The position numbers and the translations under genes were made by a program. From NCBI GenBank assembly GCA_951799425.1, contig OX637401.1, positions 31,607,780 through 31,671,779 of the forward strand: DNA of 64,000 nucleotides, read 5' to 3'. The DNA comes from Ilex aquifolium (lineage: Eukaryota > Streptophyta > Magnoliopsida > Aquifoliales > Aquifoliaceae). Under the pieces are notes generated by a model, which worked only from the letters and a program-made list of their open reading frames with translations, was not told where the DNA came from and did not search any database. Shown here piece after piece: positions 46,625 to 57,359 of the stretch (positions within the stretch are counted from its first letter, which is position 1; every line of letters begins with the position of its first letter).

Positions 46625-47090
46625 ATTTCATTGAGTGGACGAAAAAATTCAAAGATGAAAAGTATGAGTTTTATACTTTTAATCCTTTAATATAGAAAAA
46701 ATTTCTTTCCTTTTTTGTGTTTGGTAGTAAAAATGAAAAATAAGAATTGATTTTTTTTGTATTTGGTGTAATAGAAAAATAGAAAGATAGAAAAAATATA
46801 AATTTATATTTTATCATTTATATCTATATATAAAATTAATGCATACATAATATGTGATAAATAAATATGATATATAGGTAAATAACATACATTTCAACAC
46901 TCATAATTAATTTTTCATCCACTTTTTCTCTTAATTTTTGAAAGATCGATTTTTGTGAGTTGAAAAGAAATCTAATAAATCCATTTTTTCATCCTTCTTA
47001 TTTCTCTTTCTTACCAAACATGTTATTTTATTTATCCTTCCAACTTTTCATCCTTCTATTTTCTATCGTACCAAATGAAACATAAGTCTC
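46625..47090 (-). repeat. Dispersed AT-rich repeat, inverted copy
   Basis: The reverse complement matches 30490-30945: GAAAAAGTGGATGAAAAATT, GTGTTGAAATGTATGTTATT and ACATATTATGTATGCATTAA occur in the same order. Non-coding. Confidence 0.6.
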
Positions 47091-47923
47091 ATTGATTGCA
47101 ATATTACAAAATGATATTAGACAATACGACCGAAAATAAAAAATTAAACATGATGAGAGATTCGGGTATATGACGACGTTGTGAAATAATATCGATCAAT
47201 TCACTAACAACAACTTCACAACTTGTAGGTATCTTAGACAATTCGGTTGTATTGTGCAAATTTTGGGGTTTATATATAATGTGAAAAGATATTGAATTGG
47301 AAGGTGTCAAGTTGAACATGATTCAACCAAGTCATATCGATATTGAACGGTAACTTGACCATGCTAATAACTAACTGGAAAATGAGTAATTTTACACACA
47401 CCAAAACATTTGGTAAATTTTTTACACCAAATCAAATTGAATTGTTAGATTTATGGATTACACCAACTTCCACTAGATATCCAATGAACAAGATCATTTG
47501 ATGCACAATTTTACTTCAAAAAAAAAAAAACTTTTGTCTCATTGCACAAAGTTATGACCCTGAAAAGTATATTTTTTTCCCATGCTATATAAAAATGTGA
47601 CACATAAATTTTTTAATTTTATTATTACTATTTTTTGTCATTGTCACATTTAAAGGCTAACAAATCTACAACTAGAAATCATTTTTTTTTTTTGAAGAAT
47701 TTCTGGTTGGAAGTTGCATAATAAGAATCTATAAAAACACCGACCAGCTTGATGAATTATAAGGACTCATGTTAGGTTGTCAGGTTGACCACTAACCCTT
47801 TTTATGCATAAATTATACATAATATGAACATATTTATATAGAAAGGGTTAATGGTGGCATAACTTATACATTTATATATACACACACACACATATATATA
47901 TACATATACTATGTATATGTTAT

Positions 47924-48002
<79 letters not shown>

Positions 48003-48210
48003 TAACTAGAATCGGACATGTGAACAAGATAAGTTGACGCCTAGAAGTTCATATAAACTACATTAATTTGACATCCAATCTCATATACTAGCAGAAATAT
48101 CTTGCCGAGGATCATGTCTGAGCATTAAATATTAACTAGGATGGAATAAGTAGTTGTAGTCTCCTCTCTAGAATCTAACACTGTTCTTTAATCCATATAT
48201 AGCTCCATAG
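47091..48210. other. Intergenic, simple repeats only
   Basis: No gene is recognised. It contains a CA/TA tract at 47880-47905 and the long GA microsatellite described separately. Confidence 0.4.
47926..48000 (+). repeat. Long GA microsatellite (~37 units)
   Basis: The tract is uninterrupted and the longest simple repeat in the window. Its length makes it likely to be polymorphic between individuals. Confidence 0.9.
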
Positions 48211-48395
48211 TTTGGTTCAATGGTCAAGAGAGTTCGGGTTAGCTTACGCATACCTCGACTAATTCTGTCATCGATCTGGTAAAAGGCAGGTCATCCACGT
48301 CAGGATTAGGGTTTGACCGTAAGGGGTTGTCAAGATTCGAAGTCATGATACTTAGGTTTACAGCTTATCCTTGTTACCATTTGAGTTACCCTTTA
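48211..48395 (-). mobile_element. SINE copy, minus orientation
   Basis: GGTTCAATGGTCAAGAGAGT, then GGCAGGTCATCCACGTCAGG, then TCAAGATTCGAAGTCATGAT (inverse of the box B region), and TTGTTACCATTTGAGTTACC at the box A end. The A-tail (here T) is short. Confidence 0.6.
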
Positions 48396-49331
48396 GAATT
48401 ACGACTTAACTTGAAAAAAAAATGATGTTCGATGAACCATAAAAGTCAGCACAAATTTTAATTTATTCAAATGAAATTAAAAAAAAAGGGTTAATAAATT
48501 CATTTGACCAAGTCTATAGAATCATTCCATCAATTCATTATAAATCTTTGGAGTTAATCAATCTACTGCCTCCATATAGAAAGTTTACTAGTTATTCCTT
48601 AATAAAATTCTCCAACTACCTTTCATATAATCTTAGGATGTAAAATAAAGAATGGTCGGTTGTGGTACTATCTATAGATTATAGCTTCTGGCATCTTAGC
48701 AGTTTAGTTGAAAAAAGTAACAAGAGGCAGTTATAGGTTGTATTAAATTGGTCATTCCTATGGAAAGCAACTTTGTAACAAAGCAGTCTATGATCGATCG
48801 ATGATTCTTTCTTCCCTTTAAATTAAGGTGAAACAAAAATAACAAAGATAAGAGAATCTTAAACCATTTGTTTCTAGCGATGCTACAAGTTCATAGACAT
48901 TCTTTTTAAAAATTTCTCTTCACACGGTACTGTGTTACGCGGAATGAAGAACAAATTAAAATATTCCATAAACAAGATACACAGTATGCATATATGTACA
49001 TCGTTCTTGCGGGTCTGTTACCAGTGGACCTGTTCAGGATCGATGCTCGATTCCTCCCCCATCCCGACTGATACAAGTAATGAAAAAGAAGGAAAAAAAA
49101 TTGTACTGATTTCCAACTTTTCTAAAAGATAAAAGATGCATACGAACATATGAGTACAAGGCTAACACAAGAGATGCTGTGTAAGTGTTAACAGCTCAGA
49201 GAGTTGTTATAGGCTTTAGTAGGGTAGTCTGTGTCTTAACTTGGTTGATGATCACCTTCTAGACACCAAAGATAAGCTGCGTTTCAAGCAAAGAAAAAGA
49301 TCTATCAAGAAAGATCATGATGAAATGGTAC
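48396..49331. other. Intergenic, nothing supported
   Basis: AT-rich DNA. Short frames only, and no recognisable RNA or transposon ends. Confidence 0.35.
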
Positions 49332-49552
49332 TTTTTTTCTTCTTTTTTTTTTTTTCAACGGTCGGCGTGTCTGGGACAATTTACGTACACTTCGATTAAT
49401 TTTTTCTCCGGTCTGATCAAAGGTAGGTCATCTACGCCGGAATTAGGGTATTCATAAATGATAAATCTCTTCCGGCCTAATTCCAAAAAGTTGTTAAGAT
49501 TTAAATTCAAGACATCTGAATTTATAGCTCGTCTCTATTACCACTTTAACTA
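49332..49552 (-). mobile_element. SINE copy, minus orientation
   Basis: A T-rich start is followed by TTCAACGGTCGGCGTGTCTG, TCATCTACGCCGGAATTAGG and TTGTTAAGATTTAAATTCAA. It ends at CTATTACCACTTTAACTAAT. Confidence 0.6.
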
Positions 49553-50149
49553 ATCCATGAATTAATACTTTTGAAAAGATTTACTTGAATGCCCTATTAT
49601 GTACAATACACATAGTTTTCAAATTACCCAAGAGCATAGAAAAAAATAATTAAGGATCATCCCACTTTTAAGGCACCACCAATATATACGCGAAATCAAT
49701 ATATGGTGTAAAATTTTAGAGTCCGGTCTTTCAGTTAGTTCAATTATAGACCATTCATCGTAATGTTATAAATAGAACATATATTGTATTGAATTGTGTA
49801 TCTTATTGGTATACACGGGGAATAACCCATAACTAAAAAGTTTAAATACTCTAATATTCAAGTCAAACCCTAATTAGCTTACATATATATTAAAGTTAAT
49901 GCATTGGGTGCTCTCTCACATGAAATTGTTTTCTTCCGGATCTATTTTTTTTTTTTTTTAATGTGTTTGAACAAACTAATATTCAAAGTTTTGACTTTTG
50001 ACTACTGTGTTTCGTATTCTAATAACCCATTCCCACACCCATACCCAACAAAGGATCTGCCGATAAAACGCAGTGTGGGACCCAACCCTGTCAATTTGTT
50101 AGATTTCTGAAGTCGGTAGTGTTCGACATCTCCTATGCATATCCTAATA
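49553..50149. other. Intergenic, nothing supported
   Basis: Short AT-rich spacer between two SINE copies, with no recognisable gene. Confidence 0.35.
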
Positions 50150-50362
50150 GTAACGAATCCTAATAGTAACGAATTGAAGTGTCAAATAAATTCAGATATT
50201 TTGAGTTTAAATTTTAATAATTTTTTGTGGCAAGGTTATGTGAGTTTTATTTTTTATGAATACTTTAATTTTGGTATGAATAATCTATTTTTTATCAGAC
50301 TGAAAAAGAATTAATCGAAATATGAGTAAATTAAATAGAACATCACTGACAATTGAAAAAAA
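50150..50362 (+). mobile_element. SINE, degenerate copy, plus orientation
   Basis: TTGAGTTTAAATTTTAATAA (box B region, degraded) is followed by TTATCAGACTGAAAAAGAAT, TAATCGAAATATGAGTAAAT and TCACTGACAATTGAAAAA, the 3' end of the family. Confidence 0.5.
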
Positions 50363-51962
50363 TATATATATCTTATGCCATGAAGTATTCCAAAACTACG
50401 AGCCATTTTATATCCTAATCGTTTTGTTTTGAACAGAAAAAGCTCATCTTTATTTGGGTAATAATGACTTATTTTTATGAAAAACTAATTAAAAAAATAC
50501 GAAGACTTTGTAAGAACGCGAGTTACAAACGCCACGGAATAAAAAAAAAAAATCGGCAATTACAATGTGCATTTTTGTCTCTCAGTTCCCAAAACTTAAT
50601 AAGCAAGTAAAACCAGAGTCAACCTGTCTGGTAAAAGACTACTGTTTGGTACTGAATATTAAATTATAGATGAGGGCTATTGATTTTCAGACTTCTTGTT
50701 TACTAATAAACAGGAAAGTGATTTAATTAGTAACTTGAAATTGAATCAATTTGAGCTTTTTTGTTAGGTAGAGTAAGAAGTAAGCTTCACCATAACATTG
50801 GTGTGTTACTTAGTTAATCCAGATTTGGACAAGCAACCTAAATTTAGGACAAACATCCATCACATTGCAGTCCAAAACCTCATATGAACATTGTGAAAAA
50901 TATATTATGGCAATCTAACAAATAACTTCAGACAATCAACTACCATGGGTAGTCTCAGCTACTGACAGGTATGTCATGGGGAGCATCTGCTTAGGCAAGA
51001 GCATCTCTTCTACCTACTTGTTTTTTATACCTAAATTTAGATTGGGATAAAAAATGGCCAAAAATCTTCTTCAATTTTATACTCAAACTTATACCAAATG
51101 AAAAGAGACTCTAATCTAAATCCAAATCAAGAGACACTTAAAACTTAGACCTAAAAAACTAACGGTAAAAAATCTATTTTTTCCATTTCTTTTCACGCTC
51201 AACTCTGTGTTCACAGGTGTACCCCTCTCTCTCTCTCTCAAACACAGTATGTATAAGAATCTATATATATATATATATGGTGTAAAAAAAAATAACTATT
51301 GGGATAACATGGGAATTTTTTAAAATGATTTGAGTACAAAAAAAAGTTTGTCCATTGGAGAGGTGTATACCAAATCAAACTTTTTGCCTGTTTTTTTTAA
51401 CTCAAATTTGGGTAAGAGTTTGAGTAAAAATTAGAAATGCTCCGAGGGCTTGTTTAGATGAATTTTGGGGAGGGGTTTGGATGAGATTCTCCAAACTCAA
51501 ACCCCTATGTGCAAAGATAGAATTCAACATTCAATTCGATTCATACCTATGTTTGGTATGCAACACATACATATGTAGGACCCACAGATATATCATAATT
51601 ATTAACAACTATTTGACATATAAATAATTATTTTACCCTTGATTAATATAATTCATACCCATGTTAAGGGGTACAATTGTCTTTTGAATTCTTAACCCCT
51701 TACTCATCTTCCCAAATTCACCCCCTTACTCTCATGTTCGAGACTCATTCTTAGATTTTTTTTCCATTGGATCCCTTCCATGAGGACATGAGAATGGGTG
51801 ACACCCTTTTCCTTCACAAGCAAAAATAGATAAATAAAAGACTTTTTTTTTTTGGTCAATAAATAAAAGACTTGAGTTTGCGTGTTTTCCATGACATGCA
51901 TTTATTTCATAGCATTGTTTTCTAGGTTTAGCTTTTTACGATCCTCTCATTTTATGCAAACT

Positions 51963-52009
<47 letters not shown>

Positions 52010-54416
52010 TATCATGAAGATTTATTTATGTTAATTTATCACATTATTTGACGTGAAAAATATGAGGTAAAATTTTGATTAAAAAAAAGTATTAATATAT
52101 GAAGGATATATTTGTCATGAGACAACATGAAAATAGTGGAAAAAAAAGAAAGAGAGCGTGTTATGCAAGTAAGCCCAAAAGAACATAATGAGACCGCAAT
52201 AAATAAATATGCATGTTCTAGATTCCGATGACGAAGAAATAGCCGTTCGATTTGGAAATGTGAACTCGTGGGGCCAAGTATGCAATGCCACGTCGTTTCG
52301 AGTAGGCAAGTCAGAGAGTCATTTCGGACTTCGGACTCTTTATCATTTTCCGATTTCGTCGGAGATGACGACAAGGTCTTGTATTCTGGTTCCCTTGAAG
52401 TTTCTTGAAATGGGTGTAATAATTTCTTCACAAAACTTTCACATCCCAAGTTGCCAACTTTGCCCTTACAACTTCTATCATGGTTTCACATATTGAAACA
52501 AATGAAAAGAGTTCCAAACTAAAGTTTTGGTCTTGACTAAGGTACCAAAAAAACAAATATTTGGTACCATAATTTTAAATTTTATTAATTTTTAAGGGTC
52601 ATTTATAAATAAAAAATTTATTATTTTTATGAGTAATTTATCTCATTTGTGGTAACTATTTTTTCTACTATTATTCGATAAAAAAAAATTTATTACTTTT
52701 GTGGGTAAGTTACTATATTTGTGGGTATTTTTATTATTATTGTAGTAATTATTTTTATTACTTCTTTTGATACCAAAACAGTAATAAAAATATTCATAAA
52801 TATGATAAAATACGATATGGTACCAAATTTTTTTTTTTTTTGTACTAATAGACTACTCCTAAAATTGTTAGCCACAAATTCTTAGATAGAATCATGTGAC
52901 GTTTGTATTTTTACAAAAAACTTGAAGTATTTTTTAATGACGGTAGGGTTGTACCTTTGGGTGAGTGACCATCATAAGCTTCCCGTGCAATTATAACATG
53001 AAGATATTAGAAACACAATGAAGATGATTTCATCATTGCTTTATGCCGTACGGTTTATTACTTCGTGTGATTGTCGAGTGGCATCAGCCTTTAGGTGAGT
53101 GGTGTGCCAAACACATACGTTCCTCAGCTCCAACACACGAATGATGAATGAATGAAACATATACATCTTCAACTGCGACCACGAAAAATCTAGATTAAAA
53201 TATTCTTTTGATACATCATTCACCTAATATAAAAACAAAAACGGTTTGAAATATTAAACAAAACACCTCAAAATATTCTCATAAACTTCAAAATAGGTCG
53301 AGACATATGAGTTTTGATATTTTATCACTTTAAAATTTTACTTTTTGAGAAAAGTTTAAAACTTTGGAAAAGCATATATTTATCATTAAGAATAAAACAG
53401 TTGTTATTAATATGGTTAATGAGTCGAAAATAGCAAGGTAATTACGAGTTTAAATATAAATGGTGGAGATGCTGGTCTCGTCACGATGTTGACTTTGTTC
53501 GGAAAGAAGCAAGCTATTGAGTTTTTGACGCGTAAATTTTTGTCACCATGTGGACCATATCTCAGACATTTGGACCTCACGTGCCATCCCGTCTCGTCTT
53601 GTCCTGACCCGACCCGACCATTCTTCACACGCTTAACAAATGCGGTTATTTTTCTCACTTTTCATAGAAATTTGTGTGCATTTATATGGCATCAGAGTCC
53701 GATAATAAACATCTGAAACATTAATTTTATCATCCATCTCATTAATCTAACGTTAATCACACATTATCACTGACTTACAGGGAGTTAAATATTATGTCAA
53801 CGCACGAAGAGATTATTTTCATAACTCAACCTCACGACTCTGGGGTGACAATGAAATTACCCTTCAGTAATGGCAAGGCCCTCTAGTCTTAGGTGGTATC
53901 GGATTTCATTCTCATTAATCAGTCCAATTAAACCCTCCTAATACTTAAGTAGAGACAAAATGTGATAATCAGCCTTTAATAGCGGAGGTTTAGTCCCCAC
54001 CCCCCACTAGAGTAGGGATTACTTTTAACTCTTGTTCTTGTTTTATAGATTCCACTTGTAGGGTCCTATAGGTATGCTTATTTTGTGTATATATATAGCT
54101 GGTCCTTACCTATATAGCAACTTGATCAATTTTGTATGAATACGTGTTTTTTTTTTGGCTAGTGACATGCTATCATCCTAATGTAGTTCTATGAAATGAC
54201 AACCAAAACTTCTTAGAGCACCAATTTAGGAGTAAATATTGGTCATCTCGGTCACGCTGCATTACTACGTCACGTGATATCACTATTTAACAATAAACGT
54301 ATCAGTGAACACAATAAATCTCATTTTTTTACACTGGGTGGTTATTTTTCTCTATGTAATTAAGTAGTAGTTACTAAATCAAATGAGATTCACTTGTTTA
54401 CATATTAATTTATTTT
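50363..54416. other. Intergenic region, no gene recognised
   Basis: It contains TA tracts (51262-51278 and 51966-52006), a CT tract near 51226-51238 and many short frames. A 136-codon minus-strand frame at 52039-52449 starts on a non-ATG codon, has no domain, and its second half is hydrophobic, low-complexity text. I do not support a gene here. Confidence 0.35.
51966..52006 (+). repeat. TA microsatellite
   Basis: About twenty uninterrupted TA units. Confidence 0.9.
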
Positions 54417-54628
54417 ATTTTTTTTAGTTCAACGGTCAAGAGTACTCGGACTGATTTATGTATACCGCGACTAATCTTTTTCTCAATCCGGTTAAAGGCA
54501 GATCATCTATGTCGGGAGTAGGGTATTCATGAGGGATTAACCCTTCATGCTCTAACTTTAAGGAGTTGTCAAGATTAAAACTCAAGTCATATCTAGGTTT
54601 ACAACTCGTCTTTATTACCACCGTTATC
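54417..54628 (-). mobile_element. SINE copy with 10-bp target duplication, minus orientation
   Basis: The body runs from TTAGTTCAACGGTCAAGAGT to TTATTACCACCGTTATC. The 10-mer AATTTATTTT occurs directly before (54407-54416) and after (54629-54638), as expected for a target-primed insertion. Confidence 0.65.
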
Positions 54629-55595
54629 AATTTATTTTTAATTGGTTACACCACTTGACAATAATAACTTGATGTAATTGTTACATTCAATATTTTCTCC
54701 CAATTTAAATTATTGGTAAATGTGTGGAACAATTTTAGTTAGCAAATTATAATCGCAAATAAGTACTTTTTAATCATGGTGTAGACCATGCAACTATTCT
54801 ATGTGCATGCCTTGAAAAGGTGAGGGGCCTAGCTAGATAGCCCCACTCTATGGAAGGATGCAAGTAAAAGAGAAAAGGCGCAAACTTTAGGAAGCATCAA
54901 AAGAAATGCTCCAAAACTGAAAATAGCACAACATCATTAGTTAATCAATTGCACATCTGTTCATTTTCATCCAACCACTTTTTATCTTAAGAAAATGAAA
55001 AAAAAAACTTGAAAAAAAAAAACTTATCATGCTTGCACTCTTCCTCAAAAAACTTGAAATAATTATTACTTTAATTTTTAATATCAAACCCAAAAATATT
55101 TGACTCTGTAAATTTTAGATTCAATTCCACCAGCAATTTCACGTCGTAAAAATTTGCCCAAGTGATGAAGTCTTATAATTGGTACTAAAAAAGAGCAATC
55201 AAGCAAATAAAACACTCATCACTACAAAATCGATGATTGTCAAATATATGTAATTTTACATTAAAATAAAGAAAAATTATTATCATAAATTAAACATGTA
55301 ACACTCAAATCATAATAGAGTAATTTGATCGTGATGCCAAGATGTACTCATAGTCTAACATTGTATGAAAAATAAAAAATGAAACAATGAAGTGAAAAAA
55401 AAAAAAAAATGAAGAAGAAGAAGAATAAGGGGCTCAAGGACATTCTTGTAATCCAAGAAAGAATTTTCCGTTAAAGTTAAAAGGCAAAGCCGCGAAGAGA
55501 AAAACCAAAAACCTAGATTTACATTGACACACGAGCCAAACCTTTTTTTTCATCCCACGTGTGACCGGAACTCCGTTCACACGCATCCGGTTGCC
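54629..55595. other. Intergenic region up to the WRKY promoter
   Basis: AT-rich, with A runs near 55000-55020 and 55395-55410 and a GAA tract near 55412-55425. No gene is recognised. Confidence 0.4.
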
Positions 55596-55828
55596 AGTCA
55601 ACAACCCGCGTATGAAAGCGTAGACTACAATGCCGGACCACTCGGCGGTCCTATATTTCATTTATTGCCCATTGCCCCATCTTGACCCGTTTCCGTCTCT
55701 ATTGTCCACCTGCTATTGCCGGTCAACCCCCTCTCTTTTTTCCCAAGGTGGAAAACCTCCCTCGGCCAACCTGTTCTCCAAAAACCACCCCAAAAAAAAA
55801 AAAACAAAAAGTCTATTCCCACTTATAA
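55596..55828 (+). promoter_or_regulatory. WRKY gene promoter with W-boxes and TATA box
   Basis: W-box cores (TTGAC[CT]) occur at 55596-55601 (minus), 55682-55687 (plus) and 55721-55726 (minus). A TATA-like ACTTATAAACCC lies at about 55820-55831, roughly 105 bp before the ATG, followed by a CT-rich leader. Clustered W-boxes would fit auto- or cross-regulation by WRKY proteins, a known habit of the family. Confidence 0.5.
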
Positions 55829-55904
55829 ACCCAAAACCAAACACTCTGACTCCCTCTCTCTCTCACAACTTTTTTGCAAGAAGACTACAGTTGAACAACT
55901 TCAA

Positions 55905-55925
55905 ATGAAGAATCTACGCATTTGA
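55905..55925 (+). other. Short upstream ORF in the WRKY leader
   Basis: ATG AAG AAT CTA CGC ATT TGA, a six-codon uORF that ends 7 nt before the main ATG at 55933. If the transcript starts near the expected site, ribosomes would meet it first and initiation at the main start could be reduced. Confidence 0.45.
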
Positions 55926-55932
55926 TCCATCT

Positions 55933-57359
55933 ATGGAGGAGAAAAAGGAGATAAACACCGATAATTCGATGGCGAATTTAACATTTTCCGATCAGATACC
56001 GTCGACGAGCTTCGCTTTACCGAGCATCTTTGACATGGCATGTGATGGAGAAAAGGGCTCTTTAGGATTCATGGACATGATGGGTATGCAAGATTATAGT
56101 AGTCCTTATTTATTCGATTTGCTTCATACACCGTTGATGCCACCACAATCACCACCTCTTCCATCGCCGGCTTCGACTGTTCCGGAGTTAACTGAAGTTG
56201 TAAACACTCCGGTGACGCCGAATTCTTCATCGATCTCTTCATCTTCGACAGAAGCTGCAAATGATGATCAGCAGTCTAAAACAGTTGAAGAAGAAGAGAA
56301 GGATCAAGAAAAGACTAAGAAACAGTAAGCTCATCACGCACACAGTATTAATACATATCTTAATAAATAAATTACTTTTTGAAAATCTCCTTTGTTTATC
56401 ATATTTGCTGGCTCTGGATAAACTATGAAATAAAAGTACTGGTTAACAAATCCATCAAAGATAGATTTTGTTTATGGGAGTTCTCTATGATCTGATTACT
56501 GGGAATTACGTAGATTCGATATTTATGGTTTTATTGTTTTCTTTTTATTATCTCTATGAAGTAAAAAAGTGATTTTTATTCTGTGGGTTTAGGTTGAAAC
56601 CCAAAAAGAAGAACCAGAAAAGGCAAAGAGAACCCAGATTTGCGTTCATGACCAAGAGTGAGGTCGATCACTTGGATGATGGTTATAGATGGAGGAAGTA
56701 CGGCCAAAAAGCTGTGAAAAACAGCCCTTTTCCAAGGTATATATCACCATCCCATATGGTCCCTCCATCATCTACATGATCTGATTTTCTTAGTACTTAA
56801 TGAGTTGCGATTCAAAATAGGAGGGTGATTCATGTTATTTGTTATTGCGATTATAATTCGGGTTTTTGTTGATTTTTTTTGCTGCATGCATTGTTATTGC
56901 AGGAGCTACTATCGTTGCACTAGTCCAGGATGTGGTGTGAAGAAGAGAGTGGAACGATCATCTGATGATCCATCAATCGTTGTTACGACCTATGAAGGTA
57001 CCCACACACATCAGTGCCCGGTGACACCTCGTGGAAGTATTGGAATGGTGCCGGGAATGGCTGGTTTTGGCGGCAGCAGCGGTGGTGTTGGTGTTGGTGG
57101 TGGTGGTGCTACTACTTCCTCTTTTTTTATTCCACAACGCCACCCACAACAGCAACAACAACAATCATATTTCCATAACCCAACACCTTCTTTGAACTTT
57201 GGCACTACTAGTTCTTCATTTCCTTCTTTGCTTCAAGAGAGAAAGCTTCTTCGTCCTTCTCCTTCTCCTTCTTCTTCTCCTTCCTCTTTGCTTAGAGATC
57301 ATGGACTGCTTCAGGACATGGTACCTTCCCAGATGCGAAAGGAGCCAAAACAGGAGTGA
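55933..57359 (+). CDS. Group IIc WRKY transcription factor, WRKY48-like (330 aa, 3 exons)
   Basis: The exons are 55933-56324, 56593-56736 and 56903-57359 (993 nt). The second intron falls at the conserved arginine codon of the WRKY domain (PFP-R-SYYRC), as in nearly all group I and II genes. The domain has WRKYGQK at residues 164-170 and a C-x4-C-x23-H-x-H zinc finger (Cys184, Cys189, His213, His215), so it is group IIc. [15 protein letters not shown] with a following VTPRG block is closest to Arabidopsis WRKY48, a repressor of basal defence; WRKY23 and WRKY57 are the alternatives. It acts in the nucleus on W-box DNA. The flanks are low complexity: Pro/Ser-rich before the domain, Gly, Gln and Ser runs after it. 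A Lys-rich block (residues 133-141) may be the nuclear signal. Confidence 0.93.

Noticed and set aside
52039..52449. Minus-strand open frame of 136 codons
   Set aside because: It lacks an ATG start at its 5' end, has no recognisable domain, its second half is Phe/Leu/Ile-rich low-complexity text, and no splice partners were found.
53573..53620. Short CCTGACCCGACCCGACC motif as another hAT terminus
   Set aside because: No inverted partner or 8-bp flanking duplication is present nearby.
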